NCBI GenBank assembly: GCA_022823665.1
Contig: JAJEHN010000036.1
Coordinates: forward strand, 62,001 to 126,000
Length of the DNA: 64,000 nt
Direction of reading: 5' to 3'
From: Thermoanaerobaculia bacterium
GTDB lineage: Bacteria; Acidobacteriota; Thermoanaerobaculia; Multivoradales; Multivoraceae
In this document: positions 43,353 through 53,377 of the stretch, piece by piece
How positions within the stretch are numbered: position 1 is the first letter of the stretch
Layout: the number at the start of each line of letters is the position of its first letter
The notes under the pieces: generated by a model
Database searches by the model: none
Told to the model about the DNA's origin: nothing
What the model saw: the letters and a program-made list of their open reading frames with translations, nothing else
Made by a program: the position numbers and the translations under genes

Positions 43353-44432
43353 GTGGCTGAGGCGCCGCCGCCGCTGGCGCTCAGCGTTCTCGATCAGTGC
43401 CCGGTCCGGGCCGGGAGCACCCCGGCGGACGCGATCCGCGAGGCGGTGGAACTGGCCCGAGCGACGGATCGCCTCGGGTATCGCCGGTACTGGCTGGCCG
43501 AGCACCACAACTCGCAGTCGCTGGCCTGCGCGGCGCCCGAGGCTCTGATCGGCCAGGTGGCCGCCGCGACCAGCCGCATGCGCGTGGGTTCGGGCGGGGT
43601 CATGCTGAGCCACTACAGCGCGCTCAAGGTGGCCGAGGTGTTTCGCATGCTGGAGACCCTGTATCCGGGCCGGATCGACCTGGGTATCGGCAGGGCGCCC
43701 GGATCCGACCGCTTCACCGCCCATCTGCTTGCCCACGGTCCGGGCAGGCTCGGCGTGCAGCACTACCCGGAGCAGGTCGCCGACCTTCTCGGCTATCTGG
43801 GGCGCGGTCACGAGGACGCTCGGCTGAACGGCGTCCGGGCGATGCCCCAGGGCGAGACCCAGCCGGAAGTCTGGCTGCTTGGCTCGAGCCTCGGCTCCGC
43901 GCGGTTCGCGGCCCACTTCGGTTGCCCTTACAGCTTCGCCCATTTCATCCAGCCCCGCGACGCGGAGGCGGCGCTCGAGCTTTACCGGAGCGAGTACCGA
44001 CCGTCGGAGCGACACCCCGAGCCGCGGGCGAGCGTCGGCGTCAGCGCGATGGTCGCGGACACGGACGAGGAAGCGCGGCGCCAGTCGCTGAGCCGGTCCC
44101 TCTGGTGGATCCGGCTGACGCAAGGCCGACCCGGGCCGTTCCCGAGCCTGGAGGAAGCGGACGGGTACGAGTTCACGGACGCCGACCGGGCCATGATCGA
44201 GAGGATGCGGGCCCGCAGCCTGGTCGGAGAGCCGGACACGGTGGCCGCGCGGGCGCGGGAGCTCGCCGGGCGGCTCGGAGTCAACGAACTCGTCGTGCTG
44301 ACGATCTGTCCGGGCTTCGAGGCGCGGCTGCGCTCCTACGAACTGTTCGCCGATGCCGTGGGGCTCGGGGCGGGCGTGGTTGACAGCCCCGCACTGAAGC
44401 CAGAGGATCCGGGAGATCCTGGGAGGTCCTGA
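43353..44432 (+). CDS. Luciferase-like flavin-dependent monooxygenase (MsnO8 type)
   Basis: 359-residue LLM-class oxidoreductase using reduced FMN or F420 in a TIM barrel. LSVLDQCPVRAGSTPADAIREAVELARATDRLGYRRYWLAEHHN is the N-terminal signature of the MsnO8 subgroup. MRVGSGGVMLSHYSALKVAEVFRMLETLYPGRIDLGIGRAPG carries the conserved strand and phosphate-site residues. GTG starts directly after the PIG-L stop, so the two are co-transcribed. The substrate is not evident. A palindromic AGGATC-N5-GATCCT (44404-44420) lies near its 3' end, just before ahcY. Confidence 0.85.
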   Translation: MAEAPPPLALSVLDQCPVRAGSTPADAIREAVELARATDRLGYRRYWLAEHHNSQSLACAAPEALIGQVAAATSRMRVGSGGVMLSHYSALKVAEVFRMLETLYPGRIDLGIGRAPGSDRFTAHLLAHGPGRLGVQHYPEQVADLLGYLGRGHEDARLNGVRAMPQGETQPEVWLLGSSLGSARFAAHFGCPYSFAHFIQPRDAEAALELYRSEYRPSERHPEPRASVGVSAMVADTDEEARRQSLSRSLWWIRLTQGRPGPFPSLEEADGYEFTDADRAMIERMRARSLVGEPDTVAARARELAGRLGVNELVVLTICPGFEARLRSYELFADAVGLGAGVVDSPALKPEDPGDPGRS

Positions 44433-44435
44433 ACG

Positions 44436-45959
<1,524 letters not shown>

Positions 45960-46021
45960 TCGCCGCCGCTGGCGAATCCGGCACGACGACCCTCGGAGAT
46001 GCGTAAGTCCCTGTTTTTCAG

Positions 46022-46027
46022 TAAGAT
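46022..46027 (+). promoter_or_regulatory. TAAGAT -10-like box before lytic transglycosylase gene
   Basis: TAAGAT lies 10 nt upstream of the ATG at 46038, in the 78-bp spacer after ahcY. The spacer is otherwise unremarkable apart from a weak CCTGT...ACAGG pairing across the box. Confidence 0.35.
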
Positions 46028-46037
46028 ACAGGCCTCG

Positions 46038-47816
46038 ATGCAGAGCAACCGAAGGAGTGGCGCCCGGTTTTCCGGGCTGGTCCTGGCTGGCGGTGCGGCG
46101 CTGGTTCTGGTCGCGGCGGTAACCGCGGCCGAGGAGCGCTACCACCCGGCGATCGATCCGGAGCTGTTCCCGCTGCCGGAGAACCTCGAGGCCGCGGTCG
46201 AGTTCTGGAAGGACGTGTTCGCTACCTACAGCAGCGATCAGGTCATCCTGCACGACGAGCGGCACCTGGACGTGGTCTACAGCGTCGTCGACATGGGCGA
46301 CCTGCGGGCGATGGGTTCGTCCGAACTGGAGATCGACCGGACGCGGATCAGGCGCGTTCGCGCCGAGATGAACCGGATCGCCAAGGCGCTGCGCGATCTC
46401 GCGGCGGGACGGCCGGCGTCGGGTCTGCCGGCGGATCTCCGCGCCATACCCGGTCGCATGGAGCACATCGAGGGGGGCAGGGCGAAGTACAGGAGAGCGG
46501 CGGGCCTGATCCGCTCGCAGCGTGGGCTGCGCAACCGCTTCGAAGAGGCGATCGAGATCTCCGGGATGTTCATGCCGGGGATCCGGCGAATCCTCACGGA
46601 GTACGGCCTGCCGGTCGAGATCCGTTGCCTCCCTTTCGTCGAGTCGATGTTCAACTACCGCGCCCGTTCCAAGGTCGGTGCGTCGGGCGCCTGGCAGTTC
46701 ACCGCCTCGACCGGCCGGGCCTTCCTGCAGATGGACGAGGCCGTCGATGCCCGCTCGGATGTCCTGCTCGCGGCTGAAGGCGCGGCTCGCAAGCTCCGCC
46801 AGGACCACGAGTCGCTGGAGGCGTGGCCGCTTGCGCTGACCGCGTACAACCACGGCGCCGGCGGCATGGCGAGGGCCGTGCGGCGGCTGGAGACGCGGGA
46901 CATCGGCGTGATCGCCGAGAAGTACCGGTCCAGGACGTTCGGCTTCGCCTCCCGGAACTTCTATCCCGAGTTCCTGGCGGCCGTGATCGTCTACGCGGAG
47001 CGCGAGCGGCACTTCCCCGGCGTCGAGCCCTTCCCCGAGATCCGGTTCGATGTCGTCGATCGGGAGCGCTATGTCGCCCTGACCGACCTGGCGTCCGCCA
47101 CCGGCGTGGACATGGACGATCTGGCGGAGCTGAACCCGGCCCTCGACCGTTCGGTGCTTGCCGGTTCCCTGCTGGTGCCGCCCCGGTATCCGTTGAGGGT
47201 GCCGGCGGGAACGGGGGAGCAGTTCGAACTGGCCTACGCCGGGTTGCCATCCGAGCGCAAGCCCGATCGGCAGGCGGCGTTCGGCTATCGGGTGCGGCGG
47301 GGCGACACCCTGGGGGCGATCGCCCGGCGATTCGGATCCTCGGTTTCCGCGATCCAGCGCGCCAACCGCCTGCCGCGGGCGGACCGGATCTACGTCGGCC
47401 AGCGACTCCGAATCCCGACACCCGGTTCCGGTCGGGCGGCGCCGCCGCCGATCCGGCGAGCCGCGGTCGATCCGCCCGAGGAGAGGGCGCCAAGGACGGA
47501 GCAACCTGCTCGGACCGAGATCGTCCACGTCGTGGTGCGCGGCGAGTCGGTGAATCGCATTGCGCGCAAGTACGGCGTGTCGGTCGCCACGGTCGTGGCG
47601 GCGAACGACCTGCGCCGGCCCGACCTGATCCATGCCGGGCAGCGCCTGCGGATCCCGGCGGGCGGCAAGGAAGTGGTCTACCGGGTCCGGCGCGGCGACA
47701 CGTTGAGCCAGTTGGCGCGGACCTTCGGAACGTCCACGGCGGAGATCCAGCGGGCAAACGGCCTGCAGGGCAGCCGGATCGTCGTCGGCCAGACACTGCG
47801 CATCCCGGCGGGATGA
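46038..47816 (+). CDS. Membrane-bound lytic murein transglycosylase, MltD-like, with three LysM domains
   Basis: 592-residue periplasmic enzyme that cleaves peptidoglycan glycan strands to anhydro-muropeptides. An N-terminal hydrophobic signal or anchor (SGLVLAGGAALVLVAAVTAA) is followed by an SLT domain with catalytic E202 in LPFVESMFNYRARSKVGASGAWQF and ALTAYNHGAGGM. Three C-terminal LysM repeats follow (YRVRRGDTLGAIARRFG, VHVVVRGESVNRIARKYG, YRVRRGDTLSQLARTFG), with a weaker fourth-like unit before them. An ATG at 45999 is an alternative but gives a charged lead that fits a signal peptide less well. The stop overlaps the next start (ATGA). Confidence 0.88.
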   Translation: MQSNRRSGARFSGLVLAGGAALVLVAAVTAAEERYHPAIDPELFPLPENLEAAVEFWKDVFATYSSDQVILHDERHLDVVYSVVDMGDLRAMGSSELEIDRTRIRRVRAEMNRIAKALRDLAAGRPASGLPADLRAIPGRMEHIEGGRAKYRRAAGLIRSQRGLRNRFEEAIEISGMFMPGIRRILTEYGLPVEIRCLPFVESMFNYRARSKVGASGAWQFTASTGRAFLQMDEAVDARSDVLLAAEGAARKLRQDHESLEAWPLALTAYNHGAGGMARAVRRLETRDIGVIAEKYRSRTFGFASRNFYPEFLAAVIVYAERERHFPGVEPFPEIRFDVVDRERYVALTDLASATGVDMDDLAELNPALDRSVLAGSLLVPPRYPLRVPAGTGEQFELAYAGLPSERKPDRQAAFGYRVRRGDTLGAIARRFGSSVSAIQRANRLPRADRIYVGQRLRIPTPGSGRAAPPPIRRAAVDPPEERAPRTEQPARTEIVHVVVRGESVNRIARKYGVSVATVVAANDLRRPDLIHAGQRLRIPAGGKEVVYRVRRGDTLSQLARTFGTSTAEIQRANGLQGSRIVVGQTLRIPAG

Positions 47817-49531
47817 TGGGTCCGATCGCCGGTGCGCGCTGGGGCCCGATCCTCGGGGCGCTGCTCGGAGTCGTTCTGGCCGGCTGTGGGGGAGGCGGTC
47901 CGGATCCGGCGGAGCTGGTGGTCCTGAACGGCCGCCTCGTGACCCTGGCAGGTCCGGCAGAGGCAGGAGCGCTTGCCGCCGCCGGCGGTCGGATCGTCTT
48001 CGTCGGCTCGACCGACGAGGCGCGCTCGTGGATCGGTCCGGACACGGAGGTCCTCGATCTGGAGGGGCGGCTGGGCGTTCCCGGCTTCATCGAAGGACAC
48101 GGGCACTTCTGGGGCGTCGGAGAGGCCCGCCTCCAGTTGGCGCTCGAGGGGGCGGAGACCTGGGACGAGATCGTTGCGCAGGTCGCGGAAGCGGTGGCGG
48201 ATGCTGAACCGGGAACCTGGATACTCGGTAGGGGCTGGCACCAGTCGAAGTGGTCCGAGACGCCGGTTCCGGCCGTGCAGGGACTGCCGACCCACCACAG
48301 CCTGAGCGCGGTGTCTCCGGAGAACCCCGTGCTTCTCGGTCATGCCAGCGGCCACATGGCGTTCGCGAACGCGAGGGCGATGGAGCTGGCCGGCATCGAT
48401 GCCGCGACGGCCGATCCGGAAGGCGGGGAGATCGTGCGGGACGCGGACGGTGAGCCGACCGGAGCACTCAGGGAGACCGCCGAGAATCTCGTTGCCGGGC
48501 TGCGTTCCGAGAATCTCGAACCGAGCCACGTCCGGCAGGTCGTGCGGCTCGCGGCCGAAGAGTCCCTCGCCAAGGGCATCACGAGCTTCCAGGACGCGGG
48601 CTCCAGCTTCGGGCTGATCGACGCCTACCGGCAGATGGCGGACGAGGGCGCCTTGCCGGTGCGGCTCTGGGTGATGGTGCGGGAAAGCAACGAGGCGATG
48701 GCCGCGGAACTCGGCCGCTACCGGATGATCGACCGGGGCGACGGTTTCCTCACCGTCCGCGGGATCAAGCGGTCGATCGACGGGGCCCTGGGATCGCACG
48801 GCGCCTGGCTGCTCGATCCCTACGACGACATGCCCCGGTCGGCGGGTTTGAACACAACGAGCCTCGACGTGATGGAGGAAACGGCCCGCCTCGCCAGGGA
48901 ACACGACTTCCAGTTCTGTGTCCACGCGATCGGCGATCGAGCGAACCGCGAGACGCTGGACATGTTCGAGCGGGTTCTGGCCGGCGACCGGACGAGACGT
49001 TGGCGCGTCGAGCACGCGCAGCACCTGCATCCGGACGATGTGCCCCGGTTCGCCGAACTTGGCGTGATCGCCTCGATGCAGGCCGTGCACTGCACGTCTG
49101 ACGGGCCCTGGGTGCCGGATCGTCTCGGCGAGCAGCGGAGCGCGGAGGGCGCCTACGTCTGGCGGGACCTGATCGACTCGGGCGCCGTCGTCACGAACGG
49201 CACGGACGCTCCCGTCGAGGACGTCGATCCGATCGCCTCGTTTCACGCAGCGGTCAGCCGCCAGATGACGAATGGCGAGGTGTTCCACGGGGGCCAGCGG
49301 ATGACCCGCGAAGAGGCCCTGCGCTCCTACACGATCGATGCCGCCTACTCAGCCTTCGAGGAGGACTCGAAAGGCAGCCTGGAAGTCGGCAAGTACGCCG
49401 ATCTGACCGTCCTGTCGCGGGACATCATGACCATCCCGGAGGAGGAGATCCCCGGCACCCGGGTCGTCTACACGATCGTCGGCGGCCGGCTCGCCTACCG
49501 CCTGCCGTCGTCGCCGTCGCCCGGCGGATGA
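47813..49531 (+). CDS. Secreted amidohydrolase (YtcJ-like) lipoprotein
   Basis: 572-residue metal-dependent hydrolase. The lipoprotein signal ends in LGVVLAGC. VVLNGRLVTLAGPAEAGALAAAGGRIVFVGS and LGVPGFIEGHGHFWG (metal-binding HxH) are typical of YtcJ/YedL amidohydrolases. CVHAIGDRANRETLDMFE gives a further metal His, RWRVEHAQHLHPDDVPRFAELG another, and TNGTDAPVEDVDPI the catalytic Asp. The first ATG overlaps the transglycosylase stop; a second ATG three bases on would also serve. The substrate is unknown. Its stop overlaps rsmD (ATGA), so four genes in a row are coupled or nearly so. Confidence 0.85.
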   Translation: MMGPIAGARWGPILGALLGVVLAGCGGGGPDPAELVVLNGRLVTLAGPAEAGALAAAGGRIVFVGSTDEARSWIGPDTEVLDLEGRLGVPGFIEGHGHFWGVGEARLQLALEGAETWDEIVAQVAEAVADAEPGTWILGRGWHQSKWSETPVPAVQGLPTHHSLSAVSPENPVLLGHASGHMAFANARAMELAGIDAATADPEGGEIVRDADGEPTGALRETAENLVAGLRSENLEPSHVRQVVRLAAEESLAKGITSFQDAGSSFGLIDAYRQMADEGALPVRLWVMVRESNEAMAAELGRYRMIDRGDGFLTVRGIKRSIDGALGSHGAWLLDPYDDMPRSAGLNTTSLDVMEETARLAREHDFQFCVHAIGDRANRETLDMFERVLAGDRTRRWRVEHAQHLHPDDVPRFAELGVIASMQAVHCTSDGPWVPDRLGEQRSAEGAYVWRDLIDSGAVVTNGTDAPVEDVDPIASFHAAVSRQMTNGEVFHGGQRMTREEALRSYTIDAAYSAFEEDSKGSLEVGKYADLTVLSRDIMTIPEEEIPGTRVVYTIVGGRLAYRLPSSPSPGG

Positions 49532-50100
49532 GCCGTCGCCGGTCCGCCCCGGCGAAGCGCCCGGGCGGCGTGAAGGTGCTTGGCGGCTGCTGGCGCGGGC
49601 GCCGGCTGGCGGCGCCGGAGGACGCCCGCCCGACCCAGGCGCGTTTGCGCGAGGCCCTCTTCTCCCATTGGGGCGATCGCGTCAACGGCAGCCGCGTCCT
49701 GGAGCTCTATGCCGGCTCCGGAGCCGTTTCGTTCGAAGCCCTGTCTCGCGGCGCCGGCTTCGCCCTGGCGGTCGATCGGAGTTCCCGCGCTCAGGCCTGC
49801 ATGAGAGAGAGCCGGGAAGCGCTCGGCGCGGACGATCTGCGTCTGGCCGCAGCGGTTCTGCCGGAGGATCTGGGGAGGGTGGTGGTCGGGGAAGCCGCGT
49901 TCGACCTCGTCTTCATCGATCCGCCGTACGATGCCGCCGGAGCGGCGGCGTTGCTTGCCGCCGTCTCAGAGGTCGTCGTGGACGGAGGCGAGATCGTCCT
50001 GGAACACTCCAGCCGGCACTCGCCGCCGGCCGCAGCCGGGAGGTTCAGGTTGCGGCGGCACAAGCGCTACGGCGACAGCGCGCTGGCGATCTACGCCTGA
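49528..50100 (+). CDS. rsmD: 16S rRNA (guanine-966-N2) methyltransferase
   Basis: 190-residue SAM-dependent enzyme that methylates G966 of 16S rRNA in the assembling small subunit. VKVLGGCWRGRRLAAPEDARPTQARLREALFSHW is the RsmD N-terminal block with the TRPT-like RPTQ motif. VLELYAGSGAVSFEALSRGA is SAM motif I and D131-P-P-Y134 the catalytic motif. RLRRHKRYGDSALAIY matches the family C-terminus. The stop lies 8 nt from the 3' CCA of the convergent tRNA-Leu gene. Confidence 0.93.
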   Translation: MSRRRSAPAKRPGGVKVLGGCWRGRRLAAPEDARPTQARLREALFSHWGDRVNGSRVLELYAGSGAVSFEALSRGAGFALAVDRSSRAQACMRESREALGADDLRLAAAVLPEDLGRVVVGEAAFDLVFIDPPYDAAGAAALLAAVSEVVVDGGEIVLEHSSRHSPPAAAGRFRLRRHKRYGDSALAIYA

Positions 50101-50107
50101 GCGGGCC

Positions 50108-50195
<88 letters not shown>

Positions 50196-50220
50196 AGGCT
50201 GCGGCCTGAGCCGGAGCGGG

Positions 50221-50226
50221 ATTCTA
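50221..50226 (-). promoter_or_regulatory. TAGAAT -10 box of tRNA-Leu
   Basis: On the minus strand TAGAAT lies 25 nt before the tRNA 5' end, with a weak CTGCTG at -35 distance (17-nt spacer). The position fits a short leader removed by RNase P. Confidence 0.4.
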
Positions 50227-50257
50227 TCCGCATATCGGCTCATCAGCAGCAGGCTGC

Positions 50258-50263
50258 TAGTCT
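50258..50263 (+). promoter_or_regulatory. TAGTCT -10 box, probable leaderless start
   Basis: TAGTCT ends 6 nt before the ATG at 50270, and no Shine-Dalgarno sequence is present. It is the same arrangement as at 15673 and 36541. Confidence 0.45.
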
Positions 50264-50269
50264 CATCTC

Positions 50270-50797
50270 ATGAGCATCTCAACCCAGGTGTGTCCGTTCG
50301 CCCGTCTTCCGAGGGCGTCCGCCCCAACGGTCGTGGTTTCGGCGATTCTGTTCGCCGGCGGAGCTGCTGGTTGCGCTGAGACGGGGCCGGACGGCGCCTC
50401 CGAGGAGGATCGAATCGCGATCGAGATCGTCCTCGCCGACTACCTTCCCAAACTCGGGAACGCCTACGCCAACGGAGACTTTGACGCGCTTGCCTCGGGC
50501 GCGGTGCCCAAGGAGATCGCCACCGTCAGGAAACGCGTCCACGATCTCGAGATGGAGGCAAGCCGCACCCTGCGCCCGATGCTCAAGAGCTTCGAGATCG
50601 AACGGATCAACGTCTGGCGGTACTCCAACGCGGCGGTGACGACGATCGAGGTCTGGGACATCGACTCGCTCGCGAGCGGCACGGAACGGTTGCTGTCGTC
50701 CGCCACGGATCGCTACCGCGTCCGCTACCAGTTCAAGCGACGCGACGAGGGCTGGATGGTGATCGATCGGCGCATCGAGCATCAGTTCGAGTCGTAG
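50270..50797 (+). CDS. Lipoprotein with NTF2-like/IMS-type domain, function unknown
   Basis: 175-residue exported protein. The N-terminal signal ends in a lipobox (LFAGGAAGC, Cys35). The mature part reads as one alpha+beta domain: a helix with YLPKLGNAYANGDFDAL, then ATVRKRVHDLEMEASRTLRPMLKSFEIERINVWRYSNAAVTTIEVWDI, and RYRVRYQFKRRDEGWMVIDRRIE at the end. This pattern of a helical start followed by antiparallel strands with a conserved WMVID resembles NTF2-like or ARC6 IMS domains, but I cannot name a family. It lies upstream of der on the same strand with a 21-nt gap. Confidence 0.6.
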   Translation: MSISTQVCPFARLPRASAPTVVVSAILFAGGAAGCAETGPDGASEEDRIAIEIVLADYLPKLGNAYANGDFDALASGAVPKEIATVRKRVHDLEMEASRTLRPMLKSFEIERINVWRYSNAAVTTIEVWDIDSLASGTERLLSSATDRYRVRYQFKRRDEGWMVIDRRIEHQFES

Positions 50798-50818
50798 CAG
50801 CGCCGCCGTCTTTCCTCC

Positions 50819-52156
50819 ATGCCCGCCGCGATCGCCATCGTCGGTCGCCCCAATGTCGGCAAGTCGACGCTCTTCAACCGGCTGATCGGTCGCCGGCAGG
50901 CGATCGTCCACGGCACGCCGGGCGTCACGCGGGACCGCCTTGTCGGGCGTTTCGACGTGGAGGGGCAGGGCGCCGTCGAGTTGATCGATACGGGCGGTCT
51001 GGTTCCGGGGGACGATCCGCTGGGCCTGAACCAACAGGTCGAGTTTGCCGTCGAAGAGAGCGACCTGCTGTTACTGGTCGTGGACGGACGGGAAGGGCTG
51101 GCGGCCGCGGACGAACAGGTCATGGAACGTCTCCGGACCCGTGGCCGGCCAATCGTCGTCGTGGTGAACAAGGCCGATACCCGGGCCGCCAGGGAGGGTT
51201 ACCACGAGTTCCACGCCCTGGGTGGTGAAGCGCTGGTGCTCCTGTCGGCGGAGCACGGCACGGGCTTCGAGTCCCTGCACAACGAGATCGCCGAACACCT
51301 TCCCGCGGCCTCCGGCGCGGTCCTGTCGACGGCGCCGCCCGTGGCGGTCGTGGGCCGGCCGAACGTCGGCAAGTCCTCCCTGGTCAACCGTCTTCTGGGC
51401 AGGGAACGGACGCTCGTCTCTCCCACCGCGGGAACCACCAGGGATCCGATCGACAGTCTGCTGGAGCGCGAAGGCGGTCAGGACTATCTGCTCGTCGACA
51501 CGGCAGGCATCCGGCGGCGCTCCCAGGTCCAGGACACTCCCGAGGAGTTGGCGGTGATGCTCGCCCGCCGCCAGATCGAGCGCGCGGAACTCGTGATCCT
51601 GGTCGTGGACGCGGGTGAGGGCATCGCTTCCGGCGATCTTGCGATAGCCGATGTCGCCTGGCAGGCCGGCCGGTCCGCCGTCGTCGTCTGCAACAAGTGG
51701 GATCTGATGGACGACGGGAAGCGGGAGCGCCTGGAGGAGGGCTGGGAACGGGTCTCCGAGCTGTTCGCCAAACCGCTTCGGGTCAACGTCTCCGCATTGA
51801 CCGGCCGGGGAGTGGGAAACGTCGTGCCCGCGCTCGACCGCGTTGGTGAGCGGCATCGCCTGCGGGTGCCTACCTCCGAGCTCAACCGGGAAGTTCGCCG
51901 CATCGTGGGTCGCCACCAGGCGCCAGCGGAGCGCGGCAGGCCGTGGCGGTTCTTCTACGCGACCCAGGTGGCCGGCGCGCCTCCCACCTTTCTCCTGTTC
52001 GCGAATCGACGTCTCAAGCGTGGCCACAACTACCGGAAGTACCTCGAGAACAGCATCAGGCAGACGTTCGGGCTTGACGGAGTGCCGCTTCGGATCGTCG
52101 TGCGGGAGCGGAGGGGGGACGCCGACGCAAACCGCGAATCGTCGCGTTTCGTATAA
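50819..52156 (+). CDS. der: Ribosome biogenesis GTPase Der (EngA)
   Basis: 445-residue GTPase with two tandem G domains needed for 50S subunit maturation. The first has GRPNVGKSTLFNRLIGRR (about 8-25), the G3 loop DTGGL, and VNKAD. The second has GRPNVGKSSLVNRLLGRE (about 179-196), DTAGIRRRSQVQ and CNKWDLM. The C-terminal KH-like domain holds the segment PTFLLFANRRLKRGHNYRKYLENSIRQTFGLDGVPLRIVVRER. The length is normal. A perfect TATAAT overlaps the stop codon and may serve the following gene. Confidence 0.97.
   Translation: MPAAIAIVGRPNVGKSTLFNRLIGRRQAIVHGTPGVTRDRLVGRFDVEGQGAVELIDTGGLVPGDDPLGLNQQVEFAVEESDLLLLVVDGREGLAAADEQVMERLRTRGRPIVVVVNKADTRAAREGYHEFHALGGEALVLLSAEHGTGFESLHNEIAEHLPAASGAVLSTAPPVAVVGRPNVGKSSLVNRLLGRERTLVSPTAGTTRDPIDSLLEREGGQDYLLVDTAGIRRRSQVQDTPEELAVMLARRQIERAELVILVVDAGEGIASGDLAIADVAWQAGRSAVVVCNKWDLMDDGKRERLEEGWERVSELFAKPLRVNVSALTGRGVGNVVPALDRVGERHRLRVPTSELNREVRRIVGRHQAPAERGRPWRFFYATQVAGAPPTFLLFANRRLKRGHNYRKYLENSIRQTFGLDGVPLRIVVRERRGDADANRESSRFV
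52151..52156 (+). promoter_or_regulatory. TATAAT -10 hexamer overlapping the der stop
   Basis: A perfect consensus hexamer that contains the der stop codon, about 94 nt before the MerR-type gene. No good -35 is seen 16-18 nt upstream. The leader it would produce (about 52163-52249) holds no other gene. Confidence 0.35.
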
Positions 52157-52249
52157 TCCCCGGTTCGTACGGTCGCACTTCAGCCGGAAACTGCCCTCCT
52201 TTCTCGGTCGCGCTCGCGCGTACTTGACGCGTAGCCGGGGAGGCTCCTC

Positions 52250-52744
52250 ATTCCCAAGCAGTACAAGATCGCCGATGCGTGCCGATTGCTGGATATCCAG
52301 CCCTACGTGCTGCGCTACTGGCAGACGGAGTTCCCGGCCCTGGCCTCGAGGAAGGCCGGCGGGGGAGGCCGTGACTTCGATGCCGAGGACCTGGAGACGA
52401 TTCGCCGGATCAAGGAGCTCCTCTACGACGAGGGCTACACGATCGCAAGGGCCAAGAAGAAGCTGGCGGGGGAACTGGAGGACGGCCGGCTCCGCGGCCG
52501 GCCCCTGATTCCCGCCACGGAAGACGGGCCGAACGGTGGTCGGTCGCCGGCGGACGCGGCGGAGGAGGACGCGGCCGTCGACGAGGGTTCGCCGGTCGTT
52601 GAGGCTCCGCCCGTCGACACGAGCGAGATCGGGGCCCTTGCCCGACGCGTCGAGCGGCTGGAAGGTGGTGTCGCGGCGCTGGTCGCTCAGGCTCGCCAGC
52701 TCGCCGCCGAACTCAGGCCGGAAGCGGGCGCCGAAAGCGACTAG
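52250..52744 (+). CDS. MerR-family transcriptional regulator with apparent ATT start
   Basis: 164-residue DNA-binding protein. The N-terminal winged helix KQYKIADACRLLDIQPYVLRYWQTEFPAL and RDFDAEDLETIRRIKELLYDEGYTIARAKKKLAGE is that of the MerR group found beside ihfA and tRNA-Pro in many proteobacteria. The C-terminus has a proline/acidic linker and a short coiled coil (EIGALARRVERLEGGVAALVAQARQLAAEL). An in-frame TAG at 52232 leaves no ATG, GTG or TTG before the domain. ATT at 52250 lies 6 nt after GGGGAGG (52237-52243) and gives the expected N-terminus. TTG at 52286 would delete the first recognition helix. No effector-binding domain is visible. Confidence 0.8.
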   Translation: MPKQYKIADACRLLDIQPYVLRYWQTEFPALASRKAGGGGRDFDAEDLETIRRIKELLYDEGYTIARAKKKLAGELEDGRLRGRPLIPATEDGPNGGRSPADAAEEDAAVDEGSPVVEAPPVDTSEIGALARRVERLEGGVAALVAQARQLAAELRPEAGAESD

Positions 52745-52750
52745 TGGTAA

Positions 52751-52772
52751 ACGCGGTATGGCGCTACCGTGT
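52751..52772 (+). terminator. 8-bp hairpin between MerR gene and tRNA-Pro
   Basis: ACGCGGTA (52751-52758) pairs with TACCGTGT (52765-52772) with one G-U pair and a 6-nt loop, 7 nt after the MerR stop. No T-run follows. Its right arm touches the -35 box of the tRNA-Pro promoter. Confidence 0.35.
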
Positions 52773-52801
52773 TGCCAAAGGGCCGCAATCCAATAGAGAA
52801 T
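52772..52801 (+). promoter_or_regulatory. Sigma-70-like promoter of tRNA-Pro
   Basis: TTGCCA (52772-52777), a 16-nt spacer and TAGAGA (52794-52799); GAGAAT with an 18-nt spacer is an alternative -10. The tRNA begins 12-13 nt after the -10. The -35 closely matches that proposed for pal (TTGCCG). Confidence 0.5.
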
Positions 52802-52811
52802 GCCCTTCGGT

Positions 52812-52888
52812 CGGGACGTGGCGCAGTCTGGTAGCGTACCTGAATGGGGTTCAGGGGGTCGCGAGTTCGAATCTCGCCGTCCCGACCA
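52812..52888 (+). tRNA. tRNA-Pro (anticodon GGG), CCA encoded
   Basis: Acceptor stem CGGGACG (52812-52818) pairs with CGTCCCG (52878-52884), discriminator A at 52885 and CCA at 52886-52888. The D arm GCGCAGTCTGGTAGCGT, anticodon stem CCTGA/TCAGG with loop ATGGGGT (anticodon GGG, reading CCC and CCU), and T arm GCGAG-TTCGAAT-CTCGC are all intact. Confidence 0.97.
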
Positions 52889-52909
52889 TCCAAGCCCTCT
52901 TGATCGCCC

Positions 52910-53377
52910 GTGCACGACGTGAAGATCGCAGCCGATGCGGCTGGCTTCCGGCTCGGGCTGGTCGCTGCGCGATTCAACGGCGCCATCGTTGAAGGACTGA
53001 TCGCCGGCGCGCGAGAGGCGCTGCGGCGGCACGGTGTCCTGGACGAGGACATCGAGTTGGTCCGGGTCCCTGGCGCCTGGGAGGTGCCGGCCGCTCTGGA
53101 CGCCCTGGCGGATACCGGGAGGTTCAATGCCCTGGTGGCGCTTGGAGCGGTGATCCGGGGAGAGACGCCACACTTCGACTACATCTGCAACGAGTGCGCG
53201 GCCGGATGTGCGCGGGTCACGGCACGCACCGGACTCGCCGTCGGCTTCGGTGTTCTGACCTGCGATGACGCGGAGCAGGCGGCGGCCCGTGCGGGCGGCA
53301 AGGCGGGCAACAAGGGCCAGGAGGCCGCGGAAGCTGCCCTGGAGATGGCCGTTCTGCTGCGGTCGCTGAGGTCATGA
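52910..53377 (+). CDS. ribH: 6,7-dimethyl-8-ribityllumazine synthase
   Basis: 155-residue enzyme joining the ribityl-pyrimidine and the four-carbon butanone phosphate in the penultimate step of riboflavin synthesis; it assembles into pentamers or icosahedra. LGLVAARFNGAIVEGLIAGAREALRRHG, VRVPGAWEVPAAL, ALGAVIRGETPHFDYICNECAAG and GVLTCDDAEQAAARAGGKAGNKGQEAAEAALEMA are the conserved blocks with catalytic His in TPHFDY. The GTG start is only 21 nt after the tRNA-Pro CCA, so it may be co-transcribed with that tRNA. nusB follows, a common pairing. Confidence 0.95.
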   Translation: MHDVKIAADAAGFRLGLVAARFNGAIVEGLIAGAREALRRHGVLDEDIELVRVPGAWEVPAALDALADTGRFNALVALGAVIRGETPHFDYICNECAAGCARVTARTGLAVGFGVLTCDDAEQAAARAGGKAGNKGQEAAEAALEMAVLLRSLRS

